This document shows positions 25,567 through 34,676 of a DNA stretch of 64,000 nt, one piece after another. The stretch lies in assembly GCA_902798615.1 (NCBI GenBank), contig CADBXL010000001.1, forward strand, positions 62,001 through 126,000. Reading direction: 5' to 3'. The stretch's first letter is position 1. Every line of letters begins with the position of its first letter. The translations under genes were made by a program, and so were the position numbers. Below the pieces are notes generated by a model that saw nothing but the letters and a program-made list of their open reading frames with translations, did no database searches and had not been told where the DNA came from. The DNA comes from an uncultured Bacteroidales bacterium (GTDB lineage Bacteria > Bacteroidota > Bacteroidia > Bacteroidales > Bacteroidaceae).

Positions 25567-25930
25567 AGCGTTCTAGGTAAGAGCGTAACCCAGAGATCAG
25601 ACAGGCACAATTGTTACTATGAAACTCAAATCTTCTAAAATCATCATCATCAATATAACCTAAATCCAAAGCAATATCCATTTGACTTAAAACCTCCATT
25701 AAATATCCATAGCTTATTTCAAGGAAATGCATTTGCTCTTTAATCGAAATCCTTCCTGTCCCCTCTGCTATATTTGATGTAACAGAAATAACTGCTCTTC
25801 TTATTTGTTCACAAAGAGCATATTTCTCTTCGCTTGGAAATTTCTTAAGCAACAGGTAAGTCATCTTTACTAACACCTTACCTTCCTTGTAAGCATTTAA
25901 ATCACGAAATGAGTTTCTTTTTACCTCCAT
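25547..25930 (-). CDS. Four-helix-bundle protein (23S rRNA intervening-sequence type)
   Basis: A 127-residue all-helical protein with the family pattern FRDLNAYKEG at the start, YALCEQIRRAVISVTSNIAEG in the middle and FLEISYGYLMEVLSQMDIALDLGYI later. Such proteins occur inside 23S rRNA intervening sequences and also scattered in Bacteroidota genomes, with unknown function. Here it stands within the glycosyltransferase block. Its C-terminus is encoded by a heptamer repeat. Confidence 0.82.
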   Translation of the reverse strand: MEVKRNSFRDLNAYKEGKVLVKMTYLLLKKFPSEEKYALCEQIRRAVISVTSNIAEGTGRISIKEQMHFLEISYGYLMEVLSQMDIALDLGYIDDDDFRRFEFHSNNCACLISGLRSYLERSLNTNL

Positions 25931-25940
25931 AATCCCTATA

Positions 25941-25968
25941 CTCTAAACGCTAAACACTAAACTCTAAA
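25941..25968. repeat. Tandem heptamer repeat, four units
   Basis: CTCTAAA, CGCTAAA, CACTAAA and CTCTAAA in exact 7-bp phase, covering the end of the acyltransferase gene and the spacer. Confidence 0.8.
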
Positions 25969-26526
25969 CAATTTCCTTTCGTGTTCAACTATCTGTTCTG
26001 GGGTAAATCGCATTTTCAACAGTTTCGCAGGAATACCACCTATAATAGAATATGGTTCACATGACTTGGTAACTACGGCTCCAGCCGCAACAATTGAACC
26101 ACGACCAATAGTAACACCTTTCAATATCGTTACATTTGCACCTATCCAACAACCATCCTCAATAATTACAGGTTGATCATAAATATTTACTCCATTTTCA
26201 AATTTCTCCTCAACCGTAACATCAATAAGATGCTTTCCTATGACATCAATTCTGTGGTCACCAGTAATTATGGTCGGCTTAGGGCCAAATATCACCTTCT
26301 TTCCTATAGTACAAGGTGCATCAGTACAATATATCGTACTTCCCTTTGGAATAGACGTACCATCCCCTATCGAAAGATTCCACAATCCTTTAATATCCGA
26401 TGACATAGGACGCAAATACACGCCCTTTCCACATTGCTTCATACACTTTTTATAAACAGGAGCCCAGATTGCATCCCATAGATATGAAGGCACAAGACTA
26501 AATTTCTGAAGTATTGAAAATATCAT
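25957..26526 (-). CDS. Left-handed beta-helix acyltransferase (sugar O-acetyltransferase-like)
   Basis: A 189-residue hexapeptide-repeat protein. Repeats are visible as IIEDGCWIGANVTILKGVTIGRGSIVAAGAVVTKS and the end GGIPAKLLKMRF is typical of WcaF/WcaB/CAT-like enzymes. It probably acetylates a sugar of the repeat unit using acetyl-CoA. The upstream and downstream spacers are heptamer repeats. Confidence 0.85.
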   Translation of the reverse strand: MIFSILQKFSLVPSYLWDAIWAPVYKKCMKQCGKGVYLRPMSSDIKGLWNLSIGDGTSIPKGSTIYCTDAPCTIGKKVIFGPKPTIITGDHRIDVIGKHLIDVTVEEKFENGVNIYDQPVIIEDGCWIGANVTILKGVTIGRGSIVAAGAVVTKSCEPYSIIGGIPAKLLKMRFTPEQIVEHERKLFRV

Positions 26527-26531
26527 TTTTT

Positions 26532-26594
26532 CGCTAAACTCTAAACACTAATCTCTAAACACTAAACACTAAACTCTAATCTCTATTCCCTAAA
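26532..26594. repeat. Tandem heptamer repeat, nine units
   Basis: Nine consecutive heptamers (CGCTAAA, CTCTAAA, CACTAAT, CTCTAAA, CACTAAA, CACTAAA, CTCTAAT, CTCTATT, CCCTAAA) with no phase slip, occupying the whole spacer and the last codon of the next gene. Confidence 0.85.
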
Positions 26595-27909
26595 CTAACT
26601 TACGATAAAATGACATTAACCTTGTCATCTTATTATCCCAACTAAGTTCCAGACGTTTACTTTTGCAGTTAGCTGACATCTGAGGAAGTACTTCCCTATG
26701 ATTATACAAGTAAGTAATAGCCTTAACAAAATCTCTTACGGCCTGCTTAGGACTCTTACATGGAACCTTCATTCCTATTGTTTCATCAACAATAGGACCA
26801 AAGCCACACCTATCAAAACACACTATCGGCAAACCATTTTGGATAGCTTCAAGAATAACTGTAGATGTTGCCTCAAAGATACTTGTAAAGAAGAAAATGT
26901 CACTTTCCTGCATCAACTTATGTACTTCGATGTTTGGAATCTGCCCATGCCAATGGCATATTTTATCAGCACCATATTCCACGGCCTTAGCCTTCATCGC
27001 CTGAGTTTCCGCTTCCGTGAATCCTTTTCCTACGATGTGAAATTCAATATTCCTTAGATCTGTCAACTCTCCCATCACCCGAAGAGCGATTTCTAGTTGC
27101 TTGGTGTACATAAATCTGCCAACCCAAAGCACTTTAAAACTATCCTTAGAAAAAGTCTTTACAATAGAGGTTTCATCATTTTTGATAAGACATCCAGTCT
27201 CATTGATATGCTCAATATCAGCTTTATAGAATGCATCCAGTCCATTTTTCATCTCAGGTGTTGCAGCAATCAACTTATCTGAGTATTTTACCATCTTCCT
27301 TACTCTCGGATGAAAAATCAACTGCAGAAGGTTCAGCGTATTCTTCAATGAATAGAAAGCAGTAAACTTCAATCCACCAGAAAGCATGAACGGGAAAGGA
27401 ATACTTCCATAACCGGTCATTGGTCCCCAAACGAGTGGGATACGTTTCATACCTTGCTTCTTACGTTCATCATTGATTTTATAAAGCATACCAGGCTCTC
27501 TGAAACCAGCCATATTCAACTGATGCATAATGTCAATTTTTGAACCAGCCTTTTCCTGTTCATCAATGATATTTCTTGCAACAGCCAACGCCTTTTCCTG
27601 CCACTTTCCATATTTAAGATAAAATGACCACGTGCCTTGATTCCAGCACATACTTCTTATCTTAGCAGACTCTTCTTCCGTTTCACCAGCAGGTACGAAA
27701 TAGAAATGCATTCTATCGCATTGTTCTTTAGTTATGCCATATTGCTCATAATTCTCTGCAAGCCTTGAGTTGACATCCTCATATTCGGATTCCGTCACCA
27801 CAAAGACTTCACAAGTCTTTGCGATATTCGAAATCCAATTCCAGCCCATTCCCTGCTCACTTCCCATATTCGGACAGCAAGCGTATGCATTTATCAATAT
27901 TCTTAACAT
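26590..27909 (-). CDS. Glycosyltransferase family 4
   Basis: A 439-residue GT-B enzyme starting MLRILINAYACCPNMGSEQGMGW, a GT4 N-terminal motif. The C-domain shows LWVGRFMYTKQLEIALR and FFFTSIFEATSTVILEAIQNGLPIVCFD, the E-x7-E donor-binding region. The exact sugar is unknown. It follows the acyltransferase 3 gene by about 80 bases. Confidence 0.86.
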   Translation of the reverse strand: MLRILINAYACCPNMGSEQGMGWNWISNIAKTCEVFVVTESEYEDVNSRLAENYEQYGITKEQCDRMHFYFVPAGETEEESAKIRSMCWNQGTWSFYLKYGKWQEKALAVARNIIDEQEKAGSKIDIMHQLNMAGFREPGMLYKINDERKKQGMKRIPLVWGPMTGYGSIPFPFMLSGGLKFTAFYSLKNTLNLLQLIFHPRVRKMVKYSDKLIAATPEMKNGLDAFYKADIEHINETGCLIKNDETSIVKTFSKDSFKVLWVGRFMYTKQLEIALRVMGELTDLRNIEFHIVGKGFTEAETQAMKAKAVEYGADKICHWHGQIPNIEVHKLMQESDIFFFTSIFEATSTVILEAIQNGLPIVCFDRCGFGPIVDETIGMKVPCKSPKQAVRDFVKAITYLYNHREVLPQMSANCKSKRLELSWDNKMTRLMSFYRKLV

Positions 27910-27985
27910 AAAGACAACTCTTCAGTCCCAATCCTTATTTTGCTTAATTATAACCACTTAATAGGAAAAGATAAACCTTATCCAT

Positions 27986-28960
27986 TCATCCAATTGCTTT
28001 AGCCGTGAATTTTCCAATCTTATTCAAAATAAATGCGCCAACAAATATTACAATTATAGCAAGAAAACTATTAATCAAGATATTTCCTGTCAATGTGCCA
28101 ACATTCAACCAACTCAAATCTCCTAACACAAAGGGATGATGAACTAAATATAACTCAAAAGATATAGTAGATATGAATCCAAGTACTTTACCGCACTTTA
28201 TATCCCTCAAAGCAGTCATAAACAAAAGCAACCAGCTACAAGCCGTAATCAGAACAATTATATCTCGGATCAATAATTTATCATTCAAATTCCAATACAA
28301 GAAAAGACCAAAACATGTTATATTACACAAAAGCGTAAATGTATATATATACACTGGTATATTCTTTAACTTGCTGAACCACGAACATATATCTTTTGCT
28401 CGTTTAAATACAATCAAATAGGATGTCACGACAATAGGAATCCTGCATGGTATGTGATTTCTTAGACATACAACACACACACATAAAGTTAGCACAGATA
28501 ACACCAATAACCACCAGCCATGAAATAAGAAATCCGTTTTTTTTTGTAGAACAAGAAGGGATACATAGCATAACATCATCATGGATATATACCATAGATG
28601 TCCCAATGGTACACCCAATAAAGTATCCTGTAAAAAATAGTTGGTATATGTAAAATGAGTAAATACATTCTTCCATGTCACATTCCCTCCCAATAACAAT
28701 ATTGAACATATTACTATTATGAGGAATGGGTAATACACAACAGATAGTCTCTTCCATCGTTTCACAAGGAAAGAAATTCCTATTGATGTGTTGCCGTATT
28801 TTATTCCAAGCAAATAAGCAGACAGGAGGAAGAATATCTGAACAAATAGATATCCACAGAATCTTCCAACAGGTTCATAACCAATCTGCAAACATCCATG
28901 CCCAATGATAATCCCAACAATTGATACGGCACGTAATATATTAAGATTGTCACTTTTCAT
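27986..28960 (-). CDS. Acyltransferase family 3 membrane protein
   Basis: A 324-residue protein with about ten hydrophobic segments. The N-terminal NILRAVSIVGIIIGHG pattern with a conserved His, followed by a second segment, is typical of the acyltransferase 3 family (OafA/NodX/WecH type). It would transfer an acyl group, usually acetyl, onto the polysaccharide across the inner membrane. It lies between the Wzy-like gene and a GT4 gene. A spacer of 220 bp without a gene precedes it. Confidence 0.82.
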   Translation of the reverse strand: MKSDNLNILRAVSIVGIIIGHGCLQIGYEPVGRFCGYLFVQIFFLLSAYLLGIKYGNTSIGISFLVKRWKRLSVVYYPFLIIVICSILLLGGNVTWKNVFTHFTYTNYFLQDTLLGVPLGHLWYISMMMLCYVSLLVLQKKTDFLFHGWWLLVLSVLTLCVCVVCLRNHIPCRIPIVVTSYLIVFKRAKDICSWFSKLKNIPVYIYTFTLLCNITCFGLFLYWNLNDKLLIRDIIVLITACSWLLLFMTALRDIKCGKVLGFISTISFELYLVHHPFVLGDLSWLNVGTLTGNILINSFLAIIVIFVGAFILNKIGKFTAKAIG

Positions 28961-29180
28961 TCTAACAAGTGTTTCTTTTGAGCGTTAAATTACTGATGTG
29001 ATGTAAGTTCGATGAATTTCCTCTTGCTGTCGCATAACATTAATTAGCCTTACGGCTTAGTTCCTCATAATTTTTTGTCCAAATTAATGTTTTAATTCAT
29101 GTCCCAATCAATGTTGGCTTTCCCATCGGTCGCCGAGCTAAACCTTTCAAAGCACAGCGTTTATTTTTGTCAAACTGACG

Positions 29181-30443
29181 TTAATAAAAACGTTTCGGAA
29201 GTTTAGCCCTGAAATTATGTCCTAAATGTATCAAGCCCTTCTTCCTCTTTTTTATAGGGCTACCATCATCATCATTCTCTTCTTCATCATCGTCAATAAT
29301 GTTTTGATTATAATTTACATTAAGACAAAGCCCAAGCAGCATCAAATATCCCATACCTTTTCCCGAGAAGAAAGACTGATCACCAAACCACTCGATAAAC
29401 ATACAGAAGAATGACATAATGGCAACTTTATAATATCTGTCATCAATAATCTTGTTGATTTCTTGAAGTCTTCTTTTCCAAAATGTTACGAAGAAAAATA
29501 CCCCAAAGAAACCAATCTCAGCAAACCATCCGAAAAAAGAATCACAATGAAATCCTACGGATCCACCAAAATTCAATCCCCATAGACCACTTAAATGATA
29601 TTTCGCCCATAGCGGAGAATAATAAACCGCTGCTGCTGCAGTAGCAAAAGAACCAAATCCTGCTCCAAAAGGAAAATAATCCCATAATATCTGCCAAGTC
29701 GCTTTATTAATCATTGGCCTTGCAAGGGCTTCATTATCCATTCCCTCTACATAATATGTATTAAAGCGTTCCCAGCCTAACAAAATAACGACAAATATAA
29801 GAATCGCAATTTGCCATACAATTTTCATTGATTTTAAATCAAATTTTTTCTTCAAATAGAAAAGCATGAACATCCAAGCACCAAATTGCCCATAGTATTT
29901 GAATTTCATTCCCATAAGTCCAACAACTGCAATAATAGCAGCAATAATCATATTTTTCTTGGATTTATCAGAAAATAAATACCAAGCCATTGATGTACAA
30001 ATAGCCAACTGTCCAAATGGCGCACTACGATATTCGCCTCCTGTACCTAATTCCGGATGATAGAATATAAAAGATATAACAGTCAGAAGCATCGTTCCAC
30101 GCATCCATTTCTTCTGCTTCTCTGTAAACTGTGGATTTAATATCCATGTACAATATATCACAGACCACGGTCTTACCTGCTGCATCAAATCATAAAATAC
30201 TGATTCTGGAACATTCACTCCAAATAACAATGAATAAACAATATAAAACGTCAAAAGCCCCAAAAAGAAATTAAATTCTTTCCATGGCCTTTTATTCGTA
30301 CTGTATACTTTCTTCATTGCAAAAGTATAAATCACCAAAATACCCGTCATCAGCTCATCCATTGAACTGAATTCATTATATGCAATACATGTTGGAAAAT
30401 ATATACACCAATATATCGTAAAGAACCGAGCAATGTTATTCAT
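29181..30443 (-). CDS. wzy: O-antigen polymerase-like membrane protein (Wzy)
   Basis: A 420-residue polytopic protein with about ten hydrophobic segments and a larger loop (about 240-300) before the last segments, as in Wzy/O-antigen ligase proteins. Short central motifs (WDYFPFGAGFGSFATAA) are like those of the Wzy_C family. The C-terminus is a basic-acidic tail (DDDEEENDDDGSPIKKRKK). It probably polymerises repeat units at the periplasmic face. Its start overlaps the GT32-like gene by 8 bases. No Wzx flippase is seen in the window. Confidence 0.75.
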   Translation of the reverse strand: MNNIARFFTIYWCIYFPTCIAYNEFSSMDELMTGILVIYTFAMKKVYSTNKRPWKEFNFFLGLLTFYIVYSLLFGVNVPESVFYDLMQQVRPWSVIYCTWILNPQFTEKQKKWMRGTMLLTVISFIFYHPELGTGGEYRSAPFGQLAICTSMAWYLFSDKSKKNMIIAAIIAVVGLMGMKFKYYGQFGAWMFMLFYLKKKFDLKSMKIVWQIAILIFVVILLGWERFNTYYVEGMDNEALARPMINKATWQILWDYFPFGAGFGSFATAAAAVYYSPLWAKYHLSGLWGLNFGGSVGFHCDSFFGWFAEIGFFGVFFFVTFWKRRLQEINKIIDDRYYKVAIMSFFCMFIEWFGDQSFFSGKGMGYLMLLGLCLNVNYNQNIIDDDEEENDDDGSPIKKRKKGLIHLGHNFRAKLPKRFY

Positions 30444-31212
30444 TCACTCTATATTTTCTTCGTTTAATTCTATTATTAACAATGAACATCCATTCAGGAA
30501 GGGTTTCTCTAACTATGTCTTTTAAAGACTTCTTCTTCCCCCCCCATGATCCCATGAACCTATGTATAGTATGCGTATTCGAAGTTATATGAAGTTTTCC
30601 AGATATCATATTTATCGGTGAAAAATAGTCATGAGGATAAACGTTTATACCATCAACAACCTGAACACCTTTTATATTCTTCAATCCATCCTCACAAAGC
30701 ATCTCTGTAGTATAAGCAACGATAGTCTTATACCAAGCAATGTTTGCTGGTGGAAGTTCAAATTTCAATTCAGCATAAAGATCAAGCATTTTTTTCATAA
30801 AAGGATGCTCTTTCTCCATACCAAAACCTACACCAGGATTTACAGCAAAACAAAATCTCGGAGCATATTTCCCTGGGGTATTATCTCCATCAGGATCAAC
30901 CTCAAATCCCATAAAATTACCTTTGGCTATTATATCATCAAGAGGTTTTATTACTTCTACGTCTGTATCAAAGTACAAACCGCCATAATGATATATAATC
31001 CAGAATCTTGCAAAATCACTTACAAAAGCATATTTCTTCTGCTTATATGCCTCTGCTGTATATGGAATCATATTAACATCAAAGTTACTCTCATCCCATT
31101 GCCTTATCTCATAGTCAGGAAGATATTTCTTCCAACTCGCAATACACTCCAATGCAAGCGGTGGCAAAGGATTTCCTCCAAACCAACAATAATGTATTAT
31201 CTTTGGTATCAT
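30436..31212 (-). CDS. Glycosyltransferase, GT32-like (capsular polysaccharide synthesis)
   Basis: A 258-residue GT-A enzyme of the OCH1/mannosyltransferase-like type: IPKIIHYCWFGGNPLP at the start, DFARFWIIYHYGGLYFDTDVEVIKPLD carrying the DxD metal site, and a late VNPGVGFG. The first 70 residues are duplicated in a truncated frame at 32895-33125. It overlaps the wzy-like gene by 8 bases. The donor sugar is unknown. Confidence 0.84.
   Translation of the reverse strand: MIPKIIHYCWFGGNPLPPLALECIASWKKYLPDYEIRQWDESNFDVNMIPYTAEAYKQKKYAFVSDFARFWIIYHYGGLYFDTDVEVIKPLDDIIAKGNFMGFEVDPDGDNTPGKYAPRFCFAVNPGVGFGMEKEHPFMKKMLDLYAELKFELPPANIAWYKTIVAYTTEMLCEDGLKNIKGVQVVDGINVYPHDYFSPINMISGKLHITSNTHTIHRFMGSWGGKKKSLKDIVRETLPEWMFIVNNRIKRRKYRVNE
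31009..31211. repeat. Direct repeat, upstream member (intact GT32-like gene 5' part)
   Basis: This stretch is about 90 percent identical by eye to 32922-33125. The pair flanks the sulfatase-fold gene in direct orientation. Confidence 0.75.
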
Positions 31213-31290
31213 TATACTATTTACTTATGTTAAGATAACTAAAATTTTGCTATGAGTCTACGAAAGAATCGTGACCATAAACAGCCATTG

Positions 31291-32901
31291 TCATTTAACT
31301 TCAATTGTATTTTTTCCATCAGGAACAAGTAAATATCTTTTATGTAACTCAAATTTCGAAGAAAAAAGTGACCATTCCGGCTTAGAATACTTCTTCTCTA
31401 TCGTAATATCTGCCATATCACATACAGTATAAAATATGTTGTCTGCATTTACTGGAAGATTTCTGTGAGAGATAAAAATATCTTTTTTTGCCATATGCTT
31501 TTCTTCCCATCCTTTACTATACCAAAAAATTAAAGGGACATGATATTCGGCCTTACGAGGATTACAATTTCCGCCATGATCACTGACTCCTGTGTCATAA
31601 TCCGCCCCATGATCAGAAACCATCAAAAAAGTACTTAAAACATTTGGTTTATTAATAGTATTAATTATATTATAAATATTATAGTCTGTAAACAAAACTG
31701 TGTTATCATATGCATTTATCATTGCCTCATGATTATCCCATCCGACATTATCACTTACTGGATTAGGATGATATTTGTCATGTTCTTTTTTGAAATTTTT
31801 ATAAGGACCATGATTGCCTGCAAACTGCACAATACAAAATAGTTTTTTGTTATTCAAAGCTAAAGAATCTATAACATATGCAATTTTATCATCGTCATTT
31901 GCAGACAAGCATATCAAGCTGTCACATCCTTCACTTAAATATTTTTCCTGATTCAATAAATTACCCGCACATATCACATATGTTTTGAAGCCACACTCTT
32001 GAAATGGTTTATATATACTTTTTTCTTTATAGTTCAATACAAAATCGTTTGGAGTTGCCCTAGTTAATATCTGTGGAACAGAATACATAGTTAGGTTAGC
32101 CGTTGAATAATAATTATCATAAAGTACCACATTCTCCATAGACTCAAGAAGTGGTGTGGTGCTTCGATTATATCCAATTATAGAAAGATTGTCGTATCTC
32201 AAAGATTCCCCAATGGCAAGTACATATATTTCTGATTCATCATAAACTGGACGAACAGCATTGAAAGTCATTTGAGCAGACTCCTTTATGTACTCTCTTT
32301 GCTTTATCAAAGAAATTGCATTATAAGTTTGAAATAAAAAATTGTAAGGAGGTCTTCCTAAGACATTCTGTTCAACATAAAATTTTGTTGTTATATTATT
32401 ATTCCACTTATATTTAATTTGAAATATCAAAACGGCAAAGACAATAACACAAAATACAAGAAAAAACACGATCCTTGAACAAAAGTGAACAACCGAACCT
32501 CTTACCTTAATAGCAATAAACCATCCTATAAGCACTGGTAAAGCAAACGGGAGTTCGCTTATCGTACCTTTTACAAATCCCATTCCCTCATCTTGATTAG
32601 TACCTATTATAGCCAACAAATTTCCAGATGTCAAGTAATTCCCATATAATAAAACCATCATCGTTTCTATGAAAGACATTATCATAAAAACAAAAGTGAC
32701 AGTATAAAATAAATATTTATTTTTTATACAGGTCAGAATACCCAACACTGGAAATGCATACAAAATTGAGACACAAAAATTTGCAAATAAACCATCCACA
32801 CCAACATCCCTATATATAGCTGGTGTCAAACAAATTAACGAGAGACCAAATAATTCTAAAATAAACCGCCAGTTAAAATTTAAATTTATAATCTTTACCA
32901 T
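31291..32901 (-). CDS. Membrane sulfatase-fold phosphotransferase (phosphoethanolamine-transferase-like)
   Basis: A 536-residue protein with an N-terminal membrane domain of about five helices (to residue about 175) and a periplasmic alkaline-phosphatase/sulfatase-fold domain. Key motifs: AIGESLRYDNLSIIGYNRSTTP, where EptA-type enzymes have the Thr nucleophile in GET, so Ser is expected here, and SDHGADYDTG / SDHGGN with metal ligands. It may add a phosphoethanolamine or similar group to the polysaccharide or lipid A. The frame extends upstream to TTG at 32928, but those codons overlap the truncated GT32 copy in another frame, so the ATG at 32901 is chosen. Confidence 0.78.
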   Translation of the reverse strand: MVKIINLNFNWRFILELFGLSLICLTPAIYRDVGVDGLFANFCVSILYAFPVLGILTCIKNKYLFYTVTFVFMIMSFIETMMVLLYGNYLTSGNLLAIIGTNQDEGMGFVKGTISELPFALPVLIGWFIAIKVRGSVVHFCSRIVFFLVFCVIVFAVLIFQIKYKWNNNITTKFYVEQNVLGRPPYNFLFQTYNAISLIKQREYIKESAQMTFNAVRPVYDESEIYVLAIGESLRYDNLSIIGYNRSTTPLLESMENVVLYDNYYSTANLTMYSVPQILTRATPNDFVLNYKEKSIYKPFQECGFKTYVICAGNLLNQEKYLSEGCDSLICLSANDDDKIAYVIDSLALNNKKLFCIVQFAGNHGPYKNFKKEHDKYHPNPVSDNVGWDNHEAMINAYDNTVLFTDYNIYNIINTINKPNVLSTFLMVSDHGADYDTGVSDHGGNCNPRKAEYHVPLIFWYSKGWEEKHMAKKDIFISHRNLPVNADNIFYTVCDMADITIEKKYSKPEWSLFSSKFELHKRYLLVPDGKNTIEVK

Positions 32902-33125
32902 ATTATGAAAATCAGGATTCTTGCACAATCACTAACAAAAGCATATTTTTTCTGTTTGTATGCTTCCGCTGTATAAGGAATCATATTAACATCAAAGTTA
33001 CTTTCATCCCATTGCTTTATCTCATAGCCAGGAAGATATTTCTTCCAACTTTCGATACATTCTAACGCAAGCGAAGGTAAAGGATTTCCTCCAAACCAAC
33101 AATAATGTATTACCTTTGGTATCAT
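32895..33125 (-). pseudogene. Truncated duplicate of the GT32-like glycosyltransferase
   Basis: The frame encodes the first 67 or so residues of the gene at 30436-31212 (IPKVIHYCWFGGNPLPSLAL ... KKYAFVSDCAR) and then diverges to ILIFIIW and a stop. The DxD region is missing, so it cannot be active. The DNA homology fades near 32895, at the start of the sulfatase-fold gene, which marks a recombination junction. Confidence 0.85.
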
Positions 33126-33158
33126 TCCTATATCTTTAAGTCTAGTGCAAAAGTAAAA

Positions 33159-34115
33159 TTAACGGACTTCCCAATTAGATGCATATGGATTACTAATCCC
33201 TGTTGGTAATTTTACAAATGAATCAAGTAACAAATGCCTCTCCCATCCTGGTGCATTGTACCAACGTTCTGGTGCCACAACGATTTTTCCAGAATAGTTT
33301 CCCTTATATTGAGCCCACCAATGCAATGTACTATTGCTTATTATAAAATGTTTACACGAATACATCAGTCTATATGTCTCCCAAACAGGATCATGACCAG
33401 ACTCGTAATAAACATCACCATCTATCTCCATATTTTCTTTTACCCACCCTATATCATTTGAAAATACAATAAAAGTTGGATTTGTAACATGTTTTTTTAT
33501 ATAAGAAATCGCATTTTTGAAATACGTCAAATCACACACATAAAAAGTTTTCTTAAACTCTTCCTTCATAAAATCCCCACGCCTTACAGCAAGGCACACA
33601 GAATTAGATTGCTTAATAACATCATACAACTTGCTATTTTGAGGTAGGATATCATGTTTCGGAGTAAATTCAAGTTTTAGTTTCTCTGCAATTTCTGAAA
33701 AATAACTTTCATTTTCGAAACTACCTATAGTAAATATTTGATTTCTAGAATATGGTGGAGTAAATATAACCTCATTATCAGGATTTTCAGAGATCACGAT
33801 TCCAACTCGGCTTAACGAACGAGATTTATTTCTGTAAATTCTGCTAAATATACCGAACCTCGTAAATATAGCATATACAATCTTTTGCAGCCAAGAACCT
33901 TTGATTAATAATAATCTCCTACAATTATAAGCTTCATGGGAAACTATATTAAAATCAGATAAATCACCAACAAAACCATGATCTTCGATCGCCCCATAAT
34001 TGATAGCTAATTCATCATCAAGACCTTGTTTTTTACGTTTTTCTTGAAGGGCTCTTGCATAAGCATAACGAAAAAACTGATTACCTAACCCACCAGAAAC
34101 TTCACATGATATCAT
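33159..34115 (-). CDS. Alpha-1,2-fucosyltransferase (GT11)
   Basis: A 318-residue GT11 enzyme. Motifs: SGGLGNQFFRYAYARAL at the N-terminus, VRRGDF (the HxRRxD-type GDP-fucose motif) near residue 180, FSNDIGWVKENM and SNSTLHWWAQY near residue 265. It transfers L-fucose from GDP-fucose in alpha-1,2 linkage to the growing repeat unit. GDP-fucose synthesis genes are not in the window. It is the first gene of the left half of the polysaccharide locus, just past the VirE unit. Confidence 0.9.
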   Translation of the reverse strand: MISCEVSGGLGNQFFRYAYARALQEKRKKQGLDDELAINYGAIEDHGFVGDLSDFNIVSHEAYNCRRLLLIKGSWLQKIVYAIFTRFGIFSRIYRNKSRSLSRVGIVISENPDNEVIFTPPYSRNQIFTIGSFENESYFSEIAEKLKLEFTPKHDILPQNSKLYDVIKQSNSVCLAVRRGDFMKEEFKKTFYVCDLTYFKNAISYIKKHVTNPTFIVFSNDIGWVKENMEIDGDVYYESGHDPVWETYRLMYSCKHFIISNSTLHWWAQYKGNYSGKIVVAPERWYNAPGWERHLLLDSFVKLPTGISNPYASNWEVR

Positions 34116-34269
34116 AACTTAATATTCTTATTATAAAACGAAATATGAGTACGACATTTTTCATACATCATATTTACAATTATATAAAAAACTTGCAACA
34201 CTATGCCACGAGGAAATCACATCCACATTAAACTCCATAAATTACCCCTCAATCAAGTAAATGAGTTCA

Positions 34270-34372
34270 TTCGCTATGCCTCCGTTATGAGTCCGCTATG
34301 AGTCCGTTCCATAGAATAGGCGAAAAATGGGACTTACATGGGAGTTACATAGGACTTGCTTGGGACTTACAC
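34270..34372. repeat. Two-arm 11-bp periodic array (4 + 4 units)
   Basis: Left arm units start at 34270, 34281, 34292 and 34303 (TTCGCTATGCC, TCCGTTATGAG, TCCGCTATGAG, TCCGTTCCATA). Right arm units start at 34329, 34340, 34351 and 34362 (GGGACTTACAT, GGGAGTTACAT, AGGACTTGCTT, GGGACTTACAC). The arms carry the complementary cores AGTCC and GGACT. Confidence 0.85.
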
Positions 34373-34421
34373 TAAAGTTGACAACAACGACTGCACAAGA
34401 AAAAAAACAGAAAAAGCATTT

Positions 34422-34525
34422 AACTCTACACTCTACACCAATCGAGTATTAACACTTTGACTTTGAAGAATATACAACGGTGTATAGTTTCAATCAACTC
34501 TACACCAACTCTACATCCTCTACAT
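34422..34525. repeat. Left CTCTACA repeat cluster of the VirE unit
   Basis: CTCTACA units at 34424 and 34431, then ACTCTACACCA (34497), ACTCTACAT (34508) and CCTCTACAT (34517). Confidence 0.8.
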
Positions 34526-34574
34526 CATTCGAGAAGGAAATCGTCTTTTTCAGTCACGAAATCTGGGACAACTC

Positions 34575-34605
34575 TTGCATATTAGAAAATAAATTCATAT
34601 CTTTG
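34575..34605 (+). promoter_or_regulatory. Promoter of the VirE-like gene
   Basis: TTG (34575-34577) and TATCTTTG (34598-34605) are 20 bases apart; the ATG follows at 34677. The promoter lies inside the inverted repeats, so the unit carries its own expression signal. Confidence 0.55.
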
Positions 34606-34676
34606 CAGACCGGTTTTCCTTACAAGGAGATCTGTACTACCAAAACCAAAATATTAACAATTAAATTTCAATTCCA

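Larger units (their letters stand above)
34116..34676. other. 561-bp intergenic region with array and element end
   Basis: No gene is seen. It contains the two-arm 11-bp array at 34270-34372, the left inverted repeat of the VirE unit (34422-34440), its inner repeats (34496-34525) and a plus-strand promoter at 34575-34605. Confidence 0.7.

Noticed and set aside
28961..29180. Possible 11-bp array in the spacer before the acyltransferase 3 gene
   Set aside because: Inspection showed no constant period.
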